From: Nitrospirales bacterium
Lineage (GTDB): Bacteria > Nitrospirota > Nitrospiria > Nitrospirales > UBA8639
DNA length: 64,000 bases
Reading direction: 5' to 3'
NCBI GenBank assembly: GCA_031315915.1
Contig: JALDRK010000002.1
Span: 1-64,000 of the forward strand
The notes below the pieces were generated by a model that saw nothing but the letters and a program-made list of their open reading frames with translations, was not told where the DNA came from and did no database searches. This document shows, piece by piece, positions 27,662 to 36,812 of the stretch (position 1 is its first letter; each line of letters opens with the position of its first letter). Position numbers and translations under genes: made by a program.

Positions 27662-28861
27662 TCACTCCTCATCGAGGCTGTTAGCAAACAACATGGGACC
27701 ATAGCCAACGGCGAAGAGTATGTAGGCTCCACTCCAACACAAAGCGGCTAAACCTAACATCATCGTAATCGGTAGAGAGAAGCTTGGACCGAAGACCCGG
27801 AACACCGCTCCCAAGTTGACCAGCACATATATCATCACGGTCATTGTTCCGGCGTGTTTGGGCCGCCCCGTATGACCCAGACTGGCCCTGGTCATCACCG
27901 CCAGGGTCATCGCACCGACAGCGCCCGTCGTTAAGGCATGAATCGCATCTTCCGGGTAGAGGCCGACCCCCAGTATCGCGATTCCCAGGATCAGCATCGA
28001 CATGGCCAACCACCCATACCCCACATGCAGAATCAACACCAGAGGCTCTCGCCAGGTCAGCCACCCGTACCAGCGCATCAGACGCACCAGGTGCGTGACA
28101 CCCGCACCCGCCAGCAACCACCCGGTCACGATGGCCTGTGGCTGAATAATCCACGCGACTCCGCCAATGACCAGCAGCAGGATCGAGATGCCGTCCAAGG
28201 GACCAAAAGCCGCAGGCCGTTGAGACAGTTTCGCCTCCTCCAGAAAATCTTCAGTAAAACTTGGTGTGATCCGCCCCCCGATCAAGGCCAACAGGACCAT
28301 CAGAAGAGCCAGGGCCAGGCGCTCGGCCACATTCGTGGCCGCATCATCCAGAAAACGAGCATGAAACAGCAGATTGCCGACGGCATACAGACTGATCAGC
28401 ACCCCGATCGGCGACCGATCCCAAGCCTTTCCTGCCACAATTTCCCACCACACAATGCCCGCCAGTACCACCAGAAATGCTCCATCGACCAGAGCCCCCA
28501 CAAGAGGAGGAAATCCCGGGAGAGCCATCACCAGTCGCCCTGCCAACCACAAAAGCAACAACCCCAATAACGGCTTGTCCCTGACCGGCGGACGTTCCGT
28601 CCAGTTCGGCATGGCCGTGAGCAGAAATCCGGCGATCACACAAGGCAGAAATCCAAACACCATTTCATGGATATGCCAATACCTGGACACATCATGCCAC
28701 TCCACACCAACTCTTCCGGAATTGATCATGACCCAGATGGGGACGGCGATGCCGGCAAAGATGGCGGCGCTGAAAAAAAATGGGCGAAACCCGTAGGACA
28801 AAAACGCCGGACCTTTGTAGTTGGCAGATGCATTCATAGGGAGACATTGCGAGGACAACAT
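27662..28861 (-). CDS. nnrS: NnrS family membrane protein
   Basis: A ~399-residue heme-copper membrane protein with about 12 TM helices, linked to nitric-oxide stress protection in proteobacteria. 'FLSYGFRPFFFSA' at the start, 'WHIHEMVFGFLPCVIAGFLLTAMPNWT' region (His and aromatic signatures), 'RITPSFTEDF' and 'HALTTGAVGAMTLAVM' fit the family. Start may be the ATG at 28837, eight codons in; neither has a good Shine-Dalgarno. NO defence is relevant to an organism handling nitrite, if the Nitrospira assignment holds. Confidence 0.92.
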   Translation of the reverse strand: MLSSQCLPMNASANYKGPAFLSYGFRPFFFSAAIFAGIAVPIWVMINSGRVGVEWHDVSRYWHIHEMVFGFLPCVIAGFLLTAMPNWTERPPVRDKPLLGLLLLWLAGRLVMALPGFPPLVGALVDGAFLVVLAGIVWWEIVAGKAWDRSPIGVLISLYAVGNLLFHARFLDDAATNVAERLALALLMVLLALIGGRITPSFTEDFLEEAKLSQRPAAFGPLDGISILLLVIGGVAWIIQPQAIVTGWLLAGAGVTHLVRLMRWYGWLTWREPLVLILHVGYGWLAMSMLILGIAILGVGLYPEDAIHALTTGAVGAMTLAVMTRASLGHTGRPKHAGTMTVMIYVLVNLGAVFRVFGPSFSLPITMMLGLAALCWSGAYILFAVGYGPMLFANSLDEE

Positions 28862-28888
28862 TCAGCCATAACCATGTCGTCACCCTCC

Positions 28889-28937
28889 GCCCCTTCGTCG
28901 GGGTTTATCCTGAGCAATACCGAAAGACTCAGGGCAG
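28889..28937. repeat. Dispersed repeat, type A copy 2
   Basis: Matches 17293-17341 with few mismatches: GCCCCTTCGTCGG, TTTATCCTGAGCA, ACTCAGGGCAG. Located upstream of nnrS. Confidence 0.75.
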
Positions 28938-28984
28938 GCTCAGAGAAGGATCTATGACCGGGAGACAAGTTCAATTGGCTAGCT

Positions 28985-29011
28985 AGATCCTTCGTTTTAC
29001 TCAGGATGACA
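28985..29011. repeat. Dispersed repeat, type B copy 2, inverted
   Basis: AGATCCTTCG ... CTCAGGATGACA is the reverse complement of the element at 17424-17450 (outer 10-base arms identical). A looser relative lies at 46313-46344, and a fragment near 60520-60555. Confidence 0.65.
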
Positions 29012-29138
29012 ACCATTTTTCAAGTAAGTCTAGAGTTTTTCGTTCGAGTATATACAATGGTTCCGGTGGGGTGATTTGCTTTGACTAAACAACCATCCAT
29101 GGCCACTGAGGAGCCACGAAACAGACAGCTTGGCGGGC

Positions 29139-30752
29139 CTAGAGAGGGTAGGTTTTACTCACCCATTTCATAACTTTTTGCAGTTCGACCTCGGTCATGG
29201 ATGTGCGCGACTTATGAAACCGCGAATACACCGCCCGGTTAACCGTCCCATGCGCCAGCCTGCGGGCCTGCTCATGCATGCGGACATGTTTTTCGATCTG
29301 ATTCCGTAATCGATCCAGACGTTCTTTGGGTGTTTCATCTGAAGTCTCGGTAGTCCCAGGCTGCGGAGACAGATTGGCCCACAGTCCCTGATGACGCATC
29401 TCCAGCACCCCGGACCGTAACGGTTGAATGCCGGATTCCGTTCTGTCCGAGAGAGGCCGCAGGCCATTCCCCTCATAGCTGGGTTCACCATTCACCCCTT
29501 CGCCGGATAAAGGCGTACGGGCGACAATCACCTGTCGTTGCGACAGGATGTATCCCATGCATTCCCGAAACGGTCGATCGTCTGGCGCATAAATATACGC
29601 CCGCTGGTTGGCATAGGGACCGGCCAGATGATCCATGCGTGTGGCTCGATGTACCACCTGCTCGATCCAGGGCTTGGTTCTAATATGCGTGAGGCAGATC
29701 AAATGCGTAATGGCCGGCACATCCAGGCCCTCATAGGCCATTGCCACCGTAATCAAACAATCCACGGCCCCCGCGCCCTGCCGCTTGAAAGCCTTAATGG
29801 TTTGATAGGCGGCCGTGGAGTCGTCACTCGTGGCGATTTTTGCGGGCACGCCCCGTTCCTGAAGCCAGCCGGTATATTTATGCGCTTGCTCAATGTTGGC
29901 GGCCACCACCAGCAACTTCGAGCGAGGATGGGTGGCACGATAGGCTTGCCAATCCTTCACCCCTGTATGGAGGAGTTCCAAGGCCGCTTCGGTCTTCAAT
30001 GCCGTCAAGAGCGCTTCGGATGTCTGCTTGCCTGCATGAGCCAGACTTTCCACATGATGTTCAACGCCCTGGAGGTCCAGCCAGGTGGCCTGGCAATTGG
30101 CATAATGGACCGTGAGATCGATGCAAGCCTGTTCGCGAAGCGCATCCGCTAACGTATAGTGAATGACCGCCCGCGACTCCGAGTTCCCCCATTCGATAGC
30201 GGCTTCCTCATGGCTGGAGTCGTCAGGCATGAACGCAATCGGCCGTCGATCGCCGCGCTCGAAAGTCCCGCTCATGAGCACCCGCAAAGCCGCCCGTTCG
30301 TACAGCGGTTCGATGGCCTGATGCCAAATGCCGTCAGCTTCCATATGATGCGGTTCGTCCAGAACCAGGATGTACCGCTTCCGACGGAATTCCCTGGCGT
30401 TCACCTTCCGGGAATCAGCGGCCAAGGCCTGATAGGTGGTAACATAGGCCGCGCAGCCCCTGGTGGGATGCTCCTGATTGGTGCTCATCATGGCTTCCAA
30501 CCGATGCCCCAACATGGCCCGATGGGTGGGATCTTGAAAGCCGCGTGCGCCTTGATCCTGCAACACCTGCCGGGGCACCACCCAACACAGGGCATCGGCA
30601 ACAGATGGGATGAGCCGACCAGCCAGAATTTGCGGCAGCAGACTTTTGCCTCCGCCGGGGGTGACCGCGCATACAATATCAGTGAGAGGACGGCCGCTCA
30701 GTATGTCCTCGCAGATGTCGGCGAGTTCTCGTTGATGTCGGCGTAACTGCAT
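29139..30752 (-). CDS. SF2 DEAD/DEAH-like helicase
   Basis: A 537-residue helicase. Walker A 'VTPGGGKSLL' (about residues 30-38), motif II DEPH in 'ILVLDEPHHME', motif III 'VLMSGTFER', then helicase C-terminal motifs 'VDCLITVAMAYEGLDVP' and 'IEQVVHRATRMDH'. Q-motif region at the N-terminus ('QLRRHQRELADICEDIL'). The last ~150 residues are unassigned with a basic helical end. It starts 1 base after the stop of a zinc-ribbon gene, so the two are coupled. Role unknown: DNA repair, defence or a phage-derived helicase are possible. Its start ATG follows 'GGGTAG'. Confidence 0.85.
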   Translation of the reverse strand: MQLRRHQRELADICEDILSGRPLTDIVCAVTPGGGKSLLPQILAGRLIPSVADALCWVVPRQVLQDQGARGFQDPTHRAMLGHRLEAMMSTNQEHPTRGCAAYVTTYQALAADSRKVNAREFRRKRYILVLDEPHHMEADGIWHQAIEPLYERAALRVLMSGTFERGDRRPIAFMPDDSSHEEAAIEWGNSESRAVIHYTLADALREQACIDLTVHYANCQATWLDLQGVEHHVESLAHAGKQTSEALLTALKTEAALELLHTGVKDWQAYRATHPRSKLLVVAANIEQAHKYTGWLQERGVPAKIATSDDSTAAYQTIKAFKRQGAGAVDCLITVAMAYEGLDVPAITHLICLTHIRTKPWIEQVVHRATRMDHLAGPYANQRAYIYAPDDRPFRECMGYILSQRQVIVARTPLSGEGVNGEPSYEGNGLRPLSDRTESGIQPLRSGVLEMRHQGLWANLSPQPGTTETSDETPKERLDRLRNQIEKHVRMHEQARRLAHGTVNRAVYSRFHKSRTSMTEVELQKVMKWVSKTYPL

Positions 30753-30753
30753 C

Positions 30754-30978
30754 CTACCCTTTGGCCAATTGGATCGGCGGGAAAGGATGCTCGGGCTCTC
30801 TGCGGACTTTGACTTTGAGGGATGAGGATTGTAAAACCTGCTCGCGGTTGCGCACGCTTACGGGATCTTCGATATTCCCGCACTGAAGGCACCGGTTCAT
30901 GTGAACCAGTTGACTGCTGCCTTCCCTATCATACACGGACTCTTTCACCAGCAACCCGCCACATCGGGCACACGACAT
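30754..30978 (-). CDS. Small zinc-ribbon protein upstream of the helicase
   Basis: A 74-residue protein: 'MSCARCGGLLVKES' and 'NRCLQCGNIED' form a CxxC...CxxC zinc ribbon; the remainder is basic ('SSSLKVKVRREPEHPF'). AGGAAA precedes the ATG. Stop and helicase start are one base apart, indicating a bicistronic unit. It may help nucleic-acid binding, inferred from charge and zinc ribbon. Confidence 0.8.
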   Translation of the reverse strand: MSCARCGGLLVKESVYDREGSSQLVHMNRCLQCGNIEDPVSVRNREQVLQSSSLKVKVRREPEHPFPPIQLAKG

Positions 30979-31525
30979 AATGAATTTCCTTTCTTCATTC
31001 TTTGTGTAGAGAACAGATCGTTAGGCACGACAACCAGGTTTGCAAACTGACCCCATGGATCCCAAACTCGGAATACTCCCGGAACATTAGCGTTCACCCG
31101 GTTCAAATCTATGCCCCATACAGATACCCAAAATACCGGCAACTTGGCAATCAAATCTTTTAGGATAAATAAGAGTGCGCGCAAAAAATTCAAAAACCGT
31201 GGATGCGAATACGCGTTCGACTCCAGAGACGGTCACCGGAAGGAACATCGGTCGCATAGCCAAAAGGGCACAGACCAGGATTTCCGGATTGCCCCCGCCA
31301 TCGATCATAGTGTAGTCTCTCCTCCCTGTTGCCGAATTGCGCCGGCTTCGCGCACGGTCGCCGGCTGGAGCCTTCCCCGACTTCCACGCCCGCCTTGGTG
31401 TCCACGTCCTTTTCCGGACAGCCTACACCCTGAGTGTTGTCTCGATGGCCGCATCGACGGAGAATGACCGTGCCATAAGGAAGCAGAGAGTGAAACCAAC
31501 CCGATCACGATAAAGGAGATCTGAG
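30979..31525. other. Gene-free spacer
   Basis: Open frames here lack recognisable content and codon bias on either strand. The divergent promoters of the zinc-ribbon and 31526 genes must lie inside. No strong hairpin noticed. Confidence 0.5.
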
Positions 31526-31693
31526 ATGCCGAAGGCCAAGCGAGAACAAAATTGTTACCTGTGCGAAAAAGCCGATTGGGTACGGATGACATTTATGGTC
31601 TGCGCTCAATGTTCCCGTCCTTTTTGCAGCCGTCATGGTGATCCCAAACTGGATGAATGCACCAACTGCCTGGACGGTGGCGAGGAAATGTAG
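31526..31693 (+). CDS. Small cysteine-rich protein (55 aa)
   Basis: A short gene with AAAGGAG at 31512-31518. Residues include 'CYLCEKADW', 'VCAQCSRPFC', 'SRHGDPKLDECTNC', that is four CxxC-type pairs and a His, a zinc-finger pattern. Not matched to a named family. It lies 36 bp upstream of a small membrane protein gene. Confidence 0.65.
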   Translation: MPKAKREQNCYLCEKADWVRMTFMVCAQCSRPFCSRHGDPKLDECTNCLDGGEEM

Positions 31694-31729
31694 GTAGGCT
31701 GGAGAACAAACCGATCCCGTAGATCCGCT

Positions 31730-31963
31730 ATGTCATTTCCATCTGATTTGTCATTAATCGACTCACTAAAAAGTGATTCTCGAAAATCCTTTTATGAGGG
31801 ACACAAGGGTGTGGCCATGATCATGATTGTTATCCTTTTTCTGGCTCCCTTGGTCGGTGTGGCATACCGGGGCTTTCAGGGCGCGGCACTGGGGTTGGTC
31901 TTGTCAGTGTTGGCCTATTACTTGGCTCCATGGATTGTGCTTAAATTGGAGGCATCAATATGA
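31730..31963 (+). CDS. Small membrane protein, two TM helices
   Basis: A 77-residue protein with a polar N-terminal ~25 residues and two hydrophobic segments ('MIMIVILFLAPLVGVAY' and 'ALGLVLSVLAYYLAPW'). No family recognised. Possibly co-transcribed with the Cys-rich gene 36 bp upstream. Confidence 0.6.
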   Translation: MSFPSDLSLIDSLKSDSRKSFYEGHKGVAMIMIVILFLAPLVGVAYRGFQGAALGLVLSVLAYYLAPWIVLKLEASI

Positions 31964-32093
31964 GAAATGAAGGAGCCGGACGATTATCCACATCCTTACT
32001 GATATTTTCCGGACGAACAGTTTTCCTGAATGGTTAAAACCCCATGTTGGCATGATCGTTTTATACCCAAAACCATAAAAATACATCCATCGC

Positions 32094-33500
32094 TTGAACT
32101 TTCAACCTTACGGCATGCCGAACACGACGCTCCGGATACTCCCCGTTACATGCCATCCCATAAGTACCCCGAACAGCCCATCGATCTCAAATACGATTAA
32201 CCCGCTTTACTCGCTTATCCTGACAATCCTGTCTGCGCTGATGGTCACAATGCCACTGCCCGGTTGTACGCATCCCTCTGTGCCGAACCCGGAACAACAT
32301 CCGGCAGTCAAGTCGGCGGTAATCGTGGTGCCCGGCTATTACGGCACCCGCTTGGTCCGTGAGTCGGATCGCAGCTTGGTTTTTGTTTCCCTCACCCAAG
32401 TCCTTTTTGGGGATCAGTCCTTGACCCTTCCGGTCCCTGGGCTGGGCTTTAAGGACACCATCGATTTGCAACCGGACGGCATTCTTGATGAAGTCCGCAT
32501 CATTCCACTCTTGTATTCGATTGATGTCTATGGTTCGTTGTTGGACCGACTACGGCCTTCCAGCAATCCAGGCCGGAAGGTAATTCCTTTTACCTATGAC
32601 TGGCGGGGGGATCTCATGGAGGCCGTTCGAAGCTTGGATGCGCTCATCCACAAGCTCCAGGCCCAAGGCACCCGGGATATTTCCGTCATCGCACATAGTA
32701 TGGGTGGTTTGATCGTCAGTTATTATCTGCGGTATGGCACACAAGACATCGATTCGGCCGTGGAAACCTGGAAAGGGACCGAGGGGATTCAGAACGTCGT
32801 GATGGCCGGGGTTCCATTTCTTGGAGTAATGAACTCGTTCCGAAATATGAACTTCGGGGTCACCGTTTGGGGGAATTCTTCGCTGCTGAGTGCAGAGGCT
32901 TACGCTTCCTTCCCGGCCAGTTACTATACGCTACCGCTTGCCGACACCGATGAACTGCTGACGCCGGAGCTGAAACCCTTACAGGGACTGATTAGAAACG
33001 CGGCCCAGTGGCAACGCTCCGAGTGGGGACTTTTCAAGAATAGGAAAAGTCTTTCCAACGACTTGGTTGAACGCCGGGCCGACTATACGTCTTTGTGGCT
33101 TCGGCGATCGCAACGCTTTCTGGAACTGCTTCGCGCGCCCACAACCAAAAGAGATTCAACCTTCCCTCACCTGCTCTATCTGTATGCGAAAGGCACGCCG
33201 ACCTTGGCCAAAGGAATCTGGGCGGGCAACCAGATCACCGGTCCCGATTCCCTTGTCTTTGAAGATCCTGAAAGTGTGGAAGCTCATCAGGAGGGATTGG
33301 CCAATGGATTCTTTGTGGATGGAGATGGAACCGTCACGGTCCCATCGGCCCTACTCCCATCGGCATATCAGCAGACCTTTCCTACCACCGTCCGGGAATA
33401 TGAAATCGGCCATACGGAACTGGTCACTGACGGGGATATTCAGGAAGATATCGTTATTTTTCTCGACAATCACACGCCGCGTATTTTGGTGGGCGATTAA
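32094..33500 (+). CDS. LCAT-like alpha/beta hydrolase lipoprotein
   Basis: A 468-residue exported lipase/acyltransferase-like protein. A long N-terminus precedes a hydrophobic segment ending at lipobox 'MPLPGCTH', so the true start may be later (for example the ATG at 32115). The core has 'VIVVPGYYGTRL', nucleophile 'IAHSMGGLIV', acid in 'VDGDGTVTVPS' and His in 'YEIGHTELV', matching the lecithin:cholesterol acyltransferase fold. Substrate is likely a lipid ester, inferred from the family. Followed by DUF2784 on the same strand. Confidence 0.85.
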   Translation: MNFQPYGMPNTTLRILPVTCHPISTPNSPSISNTINPLYSLILTILSALMVTMPLPGCTHPSVPNPEQHPAVKSAVIVVPGYYGTRLVRESDRSLVFVSLTQVLFGDQSLTLPVPGLGFKDTIDLQPDGILDEVRIIPLLYSIDVYGSLLDRLRPSSNPGRKVIPFTYDWRGDLMEAVRSLDALIHKLQAQGTRDISVIAHSMGGLIVSYYLRYGTQDIDSAVETWKGTEGIQNVVMAGVPFLGVMNSFRNMNFGVTVWGNSSLLSAEAYASFPASYYTLPLADTDELLTPELKPLQGLIRNAAQWQRSEWGLFKNRKSLSNDLVERRADYTSLWLRRSQRFLELLRAPTTKRDSTFPHLLYLYAKGTPTLAKGIWAGNQITGPDSLVFEDPESVEAHQEGLANGFFVDGDGTVTVPSALLPSAYQQTFPTTVREYEIGHTELVTDGDIQEDIVIFLDNHTPRILVGD

Positions 33501-33591
33501 AGGCCCAGATTCTCCATCATACATCAATCGCATATTCCCTCTTTTAGCGGTTGTCCTGGTAAGATGATCCCATTTTCCGGGAATCGTTCTC

Positions 33592-33960
33592 ATGTTCTGG
33601 CGAATTCTTGCAGATCTGGTTCTTCTTGTTCATCTGAGCTTCATCCTCTTTGTTATTGTGGGAGGGTTCCTGGCCCTCCGATGGCGGGGGCTGGCATGGA
33701 TTCATCTGCCTGCCATGGTGTGGGGCGTGGCCATCGAATTTGGCGGGTGGATCTGTCCCCTGACCCCACTGGAAAACTGGCTCTTGCGAGCCGGAGGCCT
33801 GGCTGGGTATTCAGGAGGGTTCATCGAACGGTACGTCCTGCCCATCATCTATCCCATCGGCCTCACGCCAAAGATGCAAATGTACCTAGGCGCGGGCATC
33901 CTCGTGATTAATCTCGTGGCGTATGCCCTGTACTACCGACGTTGGTCAAAGGAGGACTAA
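33592..33960 (+). CDS. DUF2784 family membrane protein
   Basis: A 122-residue protein with four TM helices. 'LADLVLLVHLSFILFVIVGG', 'GGWICPLTPLENWL' and 'GGFIERYVLPIIYP' identify DUF2784, whose function is unknown. The ATG at 33592 lies 91 bp after the hydrolase; no clear Shine-Dalgarno. Inner-membrane location inferred. Confidence 0.92.
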   Translation: MFWRILADLVLLVHLSFILFVIVGGFLALRWRGLAWIHLPAMVWGVAIEFGGWICPLTPLENWLLRAGGLAGYSGGFIERYVLPIIYPIGLTPKMQMYLGAGILVINLVAYALYYRRWSKED

Positions 33961-34892
33961 AATCCCCTTGAGCTTGAGGCCCACTGATGAGATCGCATCT
34001 CACGAAGAACAGGATTCTTGCATTCTTTTTTTCGGAGCATGGTAATGGTTTCTGTGAACTTCTCCGGCCTTGATACCGTAATAGAAAAAGCAGGTGGTGG
34101 CTATGCACAGACTACTCTTGATTGTGGTTTTGTCCATGCCGTCGGCCTGCGGACCAGTTCAATCCTTCCAAAGACTTTTCCCGCAATTCTCCAAACCTCA
34201 GGTCGTCAGCTTCAAAAGTTTCCAAGTCATTTCATTAAAACAAAAAATTAAAGCATTAGATTAATTTCAAGCCCAGAAAATCATTGCCGTGAGGGAATCG
34301 AATCCACACATTCCTTTACGCGAAAATGGGCTCAAAAAAAACACCAAAAAAATTAAACGATAAGATTTCTTTTAACTTGAAGTTTTATAAATATAAAATT
34401 GAAATAGCCTTTCCAGTAAAGGCTATGCGCAACCTTAACGGGAAAGAAAATTATGAGGTAATATGGATAAAGACAACCGGAGTTCCGATACGATACGGCT
34501 ATTGAAAAAGAGGCGAAGAGACCGAGCCTTTTAACCTGAAAATGACCTCTCATAACCTTGATTCCCAACAAGACCACGCACTCACTTACGACCACCTCCC
34601 CCATTTGATAAGCCCCTCCCCCAACCATCCCGGTCCCTCGCATACCAACATCTTATTCTCCGTTACGACGTCTATGAGACCTCCTGGTTTGATGCGTGAA
34701 CCACTTTGATCAAGACAGCGAAGACGTTCGATGACCCGCTAAATCATGAGATGCGCCCTACCTGCGCAGCAACGTCTTGGCTATTTCCAGATCCTCAAGA
34801 ACGGGATACAATTCCCACATAGCTCAAATGAAGTCGGACCGCTTCCTGTCAATCTTCACTGATTCCCATACTCGTTCGGTCAGTAACACGCC
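33961..34892. other. Long gene-poor, A+T-rich stretch
   Basis: About 930 bp without a convincing gene on either strand. It is more A+T-rich than the flanks. It contains a perfect 9-bp inverted repeat ATAGCCTTT / AAAGGCTAT at 34404-34426 without a T-run, and AGCCCA / TGGGCT at 34270-34332. It could be a decayed gene, an island scar or a non-coding locus; nothing supports a specific call. Confidence 0.4.
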
Positions 34893-36137
34893 ATGAACCT
34901 GTCCCTGCTCATTTTGCTGGGCGTGTTTCTGATTATTGTCTTCCGGAAAATCGGCGGAGTTCCCATAAAAATCTGGCAAGCAATGGCAGCTGGCGCCGTC
35001 CTGGTTCTCCTGACCGGTCAGATTTCTCCCCAGGCAGCCCTTCAGGCCATCGACCTGGATATCATGATTTTTCTAGGGGGAATGTTTGTCGTCGGTGAGG
35101 CCCTCATTCTGAGTGGGTATCTCGGTTGGGTGGCTTACGGGGCATTGCACCGGATCCGGTCGGCGGAAGGATTGATCGCGGTCATCTTACTGGGAGGCGG
35201 CTTGGGATCAGCCCTGCTGATGAACGATACCCTGGCCATCATGGGAACTCCCCTGGCGTTACAATTGGCTCGTGAGCATCGACTGGATTCGCGGTTGCTG
35301 CTAATGACTCTTGCGGTGGCCATTACCACCGGCAGCGTCATGAGTCCGATCGGCAACCCCCAAAACCTTCTGATTGCCATACAGGGTCCCGTGCCCGCCC
35401 CGTTTCTCACGTTTCTTCAATTTCTGGCCATACCGACCCTGCTGAATCTCATCGTGGCATTTTTCGTCTTACGTACGCTCCTGCCTCAGGCCTTTCATTC
35501 GGAAGGCCTATCTCACTCTGCCGTCATGCTGACAGACATCAGGCTGGCCCGTCTTTCACAGTGGAGTCTTGCCATTATTCTCGGGCTCATTGGCTTCAAA
35601 ATGGCCGCCGTAGCTTGGGGATGGTTATGGGACATCCGCCTGAGTACCATTGCCGTGGCCGCCGCCCTTCCCCTTTTGCTGCTCAGTCCTCACCGCCTCA
35701 CTTTGCTCCGGCGCATCGATTGGACGACCTTATTGTTTTTCGTATCGATGTTCGTGCTCATGGCCAGCGTCTGGCACACGGGTACCCTGCAGGATTGGAC
35801 TACCCGCCTCCGGCTGGATCTTCAAAGCATCCCGTCTGTACTGGGATTCAGTGTCCTGCTGAGCCAGCTTATTTCGAATGTCCCCCTGGCTGCACTCTCT
35901 GTACCGTTGATAGGAGAAGGGCACGGCACCCTGGGCGCCCTGATGGCTCTGGCCGCAGGCAGTACGATTGCCGGCAATCTGTTCATTCTGGGGGCTGCCA
36001 GCAACGTCATTATTATTCAACGTGCCGAACAGGAGGGATGTTCGCTCACGTTCGGGGAGTTTGCCCGTATCGGCATTCCGCTTACTGTCCTGCAGACGAT
36101 GGTCTATGGATTCTACTTGAGGTGGGCATTGGGTTGA
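34893..36137 (+). CDS. ArsB/NhaD-type anion or Na+/H+ permease
   Basis: A 414-residue protein with ~11 TM helices. 'IFLGGMFVVGEALILSG', 'LLMNDTLAIMGTPLALQLA', 'GSVMSPIGNPQNLLI' and 'SQLISNVPLAALSVPL' match the ion-transporter superfamily containing ArsB, NhaD and SLC13 proteins. The two Asn-Pro re-entrant motifs are present. Substrate undetermined; arsenite is not implied because no ars genes are adjacent. It is 94 bp upstream of the HD hydrolase gene. Confidence 0.85.
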   Translation: MNLSLLILLGVFLIIVFRKIGGVPIKIWQAMAAGAVLVLLTGQISPQAALQAIDLDIMIFLGGMFVVGEALILSGYLGWVAYGALHRIRSAEGLIAVILLGGGLGSALLMNDTLAIMGTPLALQLAREHRLDSRLLLMTLAVAITTGSVMSPIGNPQNLLIAIQGPVPAPFLTFLQFLAIPTLLNLIVAFFVLRTLLPQAFHSEGLSHSAVMLTDIRLARLSQWSLAIILGLIGFKMAAVAWGWLWDIRLSTIAVAAALPLLLLSPHRLTLLRRIDWTTLLFFVSMFVLMASVWHTGTLQDWTTRLRLDLQSIPSVLGFSVLLSQLISNVPLAALSVPLIGEGHGTLGALMALAAGSTIAGNLFILGAASNVIIIQRAEQEGCSLTFGEFARIGIPLTVLQTMVYGFYLRWALG

Positions 36138-36231
36138 CCGTCGTTCATGGGTTCCCCTGTCCAGCAATCCATGAAAAATGTAAAATACAAAGATTGCGTG
36201 TCATTCACTTTATGCACCTTATGGAAAATAT

Positions 36232-36759
36232 ATGGGCAACATTCCGTTAATTCTCAAAGCGCTGGACTTCGCCGCACACAAGCACCGCGACCAGCGTCGT
36301 AAAAACGTCGAAGCCTCCCCCTATATCAATCACCCGATCGAGTTGGCGCGCGTGCTGTCCAACGAAGGGGGTTTTATTTCGTCCGAATTACTCTGCGCCG
36401 CGCTCCTGCATGATACGGTCGAGGACACAAAAACCACGGAAGAGGAGTTACTCGAACTGTTCGGCGAGGGCATCACCCGAATTGTTATGGAGGTCAGCGA
36501 CGATAAGACCAAAACCAAAGCGGAGCGAAAACGCCTGCAAATTGTGCATGCTTCCAAGATCAGCCATCACGCCAAACTCGTGAAACTGGCCGATAAAATC
36601 TGCAACTTGCGGGATATGGTCCACAGCCCGCCCACCAATTGGTCGCTGGAGCGTCGCCGTGAATATTTTGACTGGTCGAAACAGGTCGTCGATCAAATGC
36701 GCGGGACCCATGCGGAACTGGAAGCACTGTTCGATGCGGCCTACGCTCAGCGCCCCTAA
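36232..36759 (+). CDS. HD-domain alarmone hydrolase (Mesh1-like)
   Basis: A 175-residue small (p)ppGpp hydrolase-like protein. 'AAHKHRDQRRKN', 'YINHPIELARVL', 'ALLHDTVEDT' (HD with ED) and 'LVKLADKICNLRDM' are the conserved HDc motifs of RelA/SpoT hydrolase domains. No synthetase, TGS or ACT domain, so it belongs to the stand-alone class. Expected reaction: removal of the 3'-pyrophosphate from (p)ppGpp. Cytoplasmic. Confidence 0.92.
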   Translation: MGNIPLILKALDFAAHKHRDQRRKNVEASPYINHPIELARVLSNEGGFISSELLCAALLHDTVEDTKTTEEELLELFGEGITRIVMEVSDDKTKTKAERKRLQIVHASKISHHAKLVKLADKICNLRDMVHSPPTNWSLERRREYFDWSKQVVDQMRGTHAELEALFDAAYAQRP

Positions 36760-36812
36760 ATCCCGGCCTACTCTTCACCTTCGAGTAGAGTTGAAATACG
36801 GGCATCGGGGAT

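Noticed and set aside
31111-31467. 118-residue plus-strand frame
   Set aside because: Pro/Arg/Cys-rich with no domain; no Shine-Dalgarno; treated as non-coding.
34282-34312. tRNA-like 3' arm (GAATCGAATCC)
   Set aside because: No matching acceptor, D or anticodon arms at the right spacing; not a tRNA.
34353-34643. 96-residue minus-strand hydrophobic frame in the A+T-rich gap
   Set aside because: Lacks a ribosome site and recognisable domain; A+T-rich random frames often look hydrophobic.
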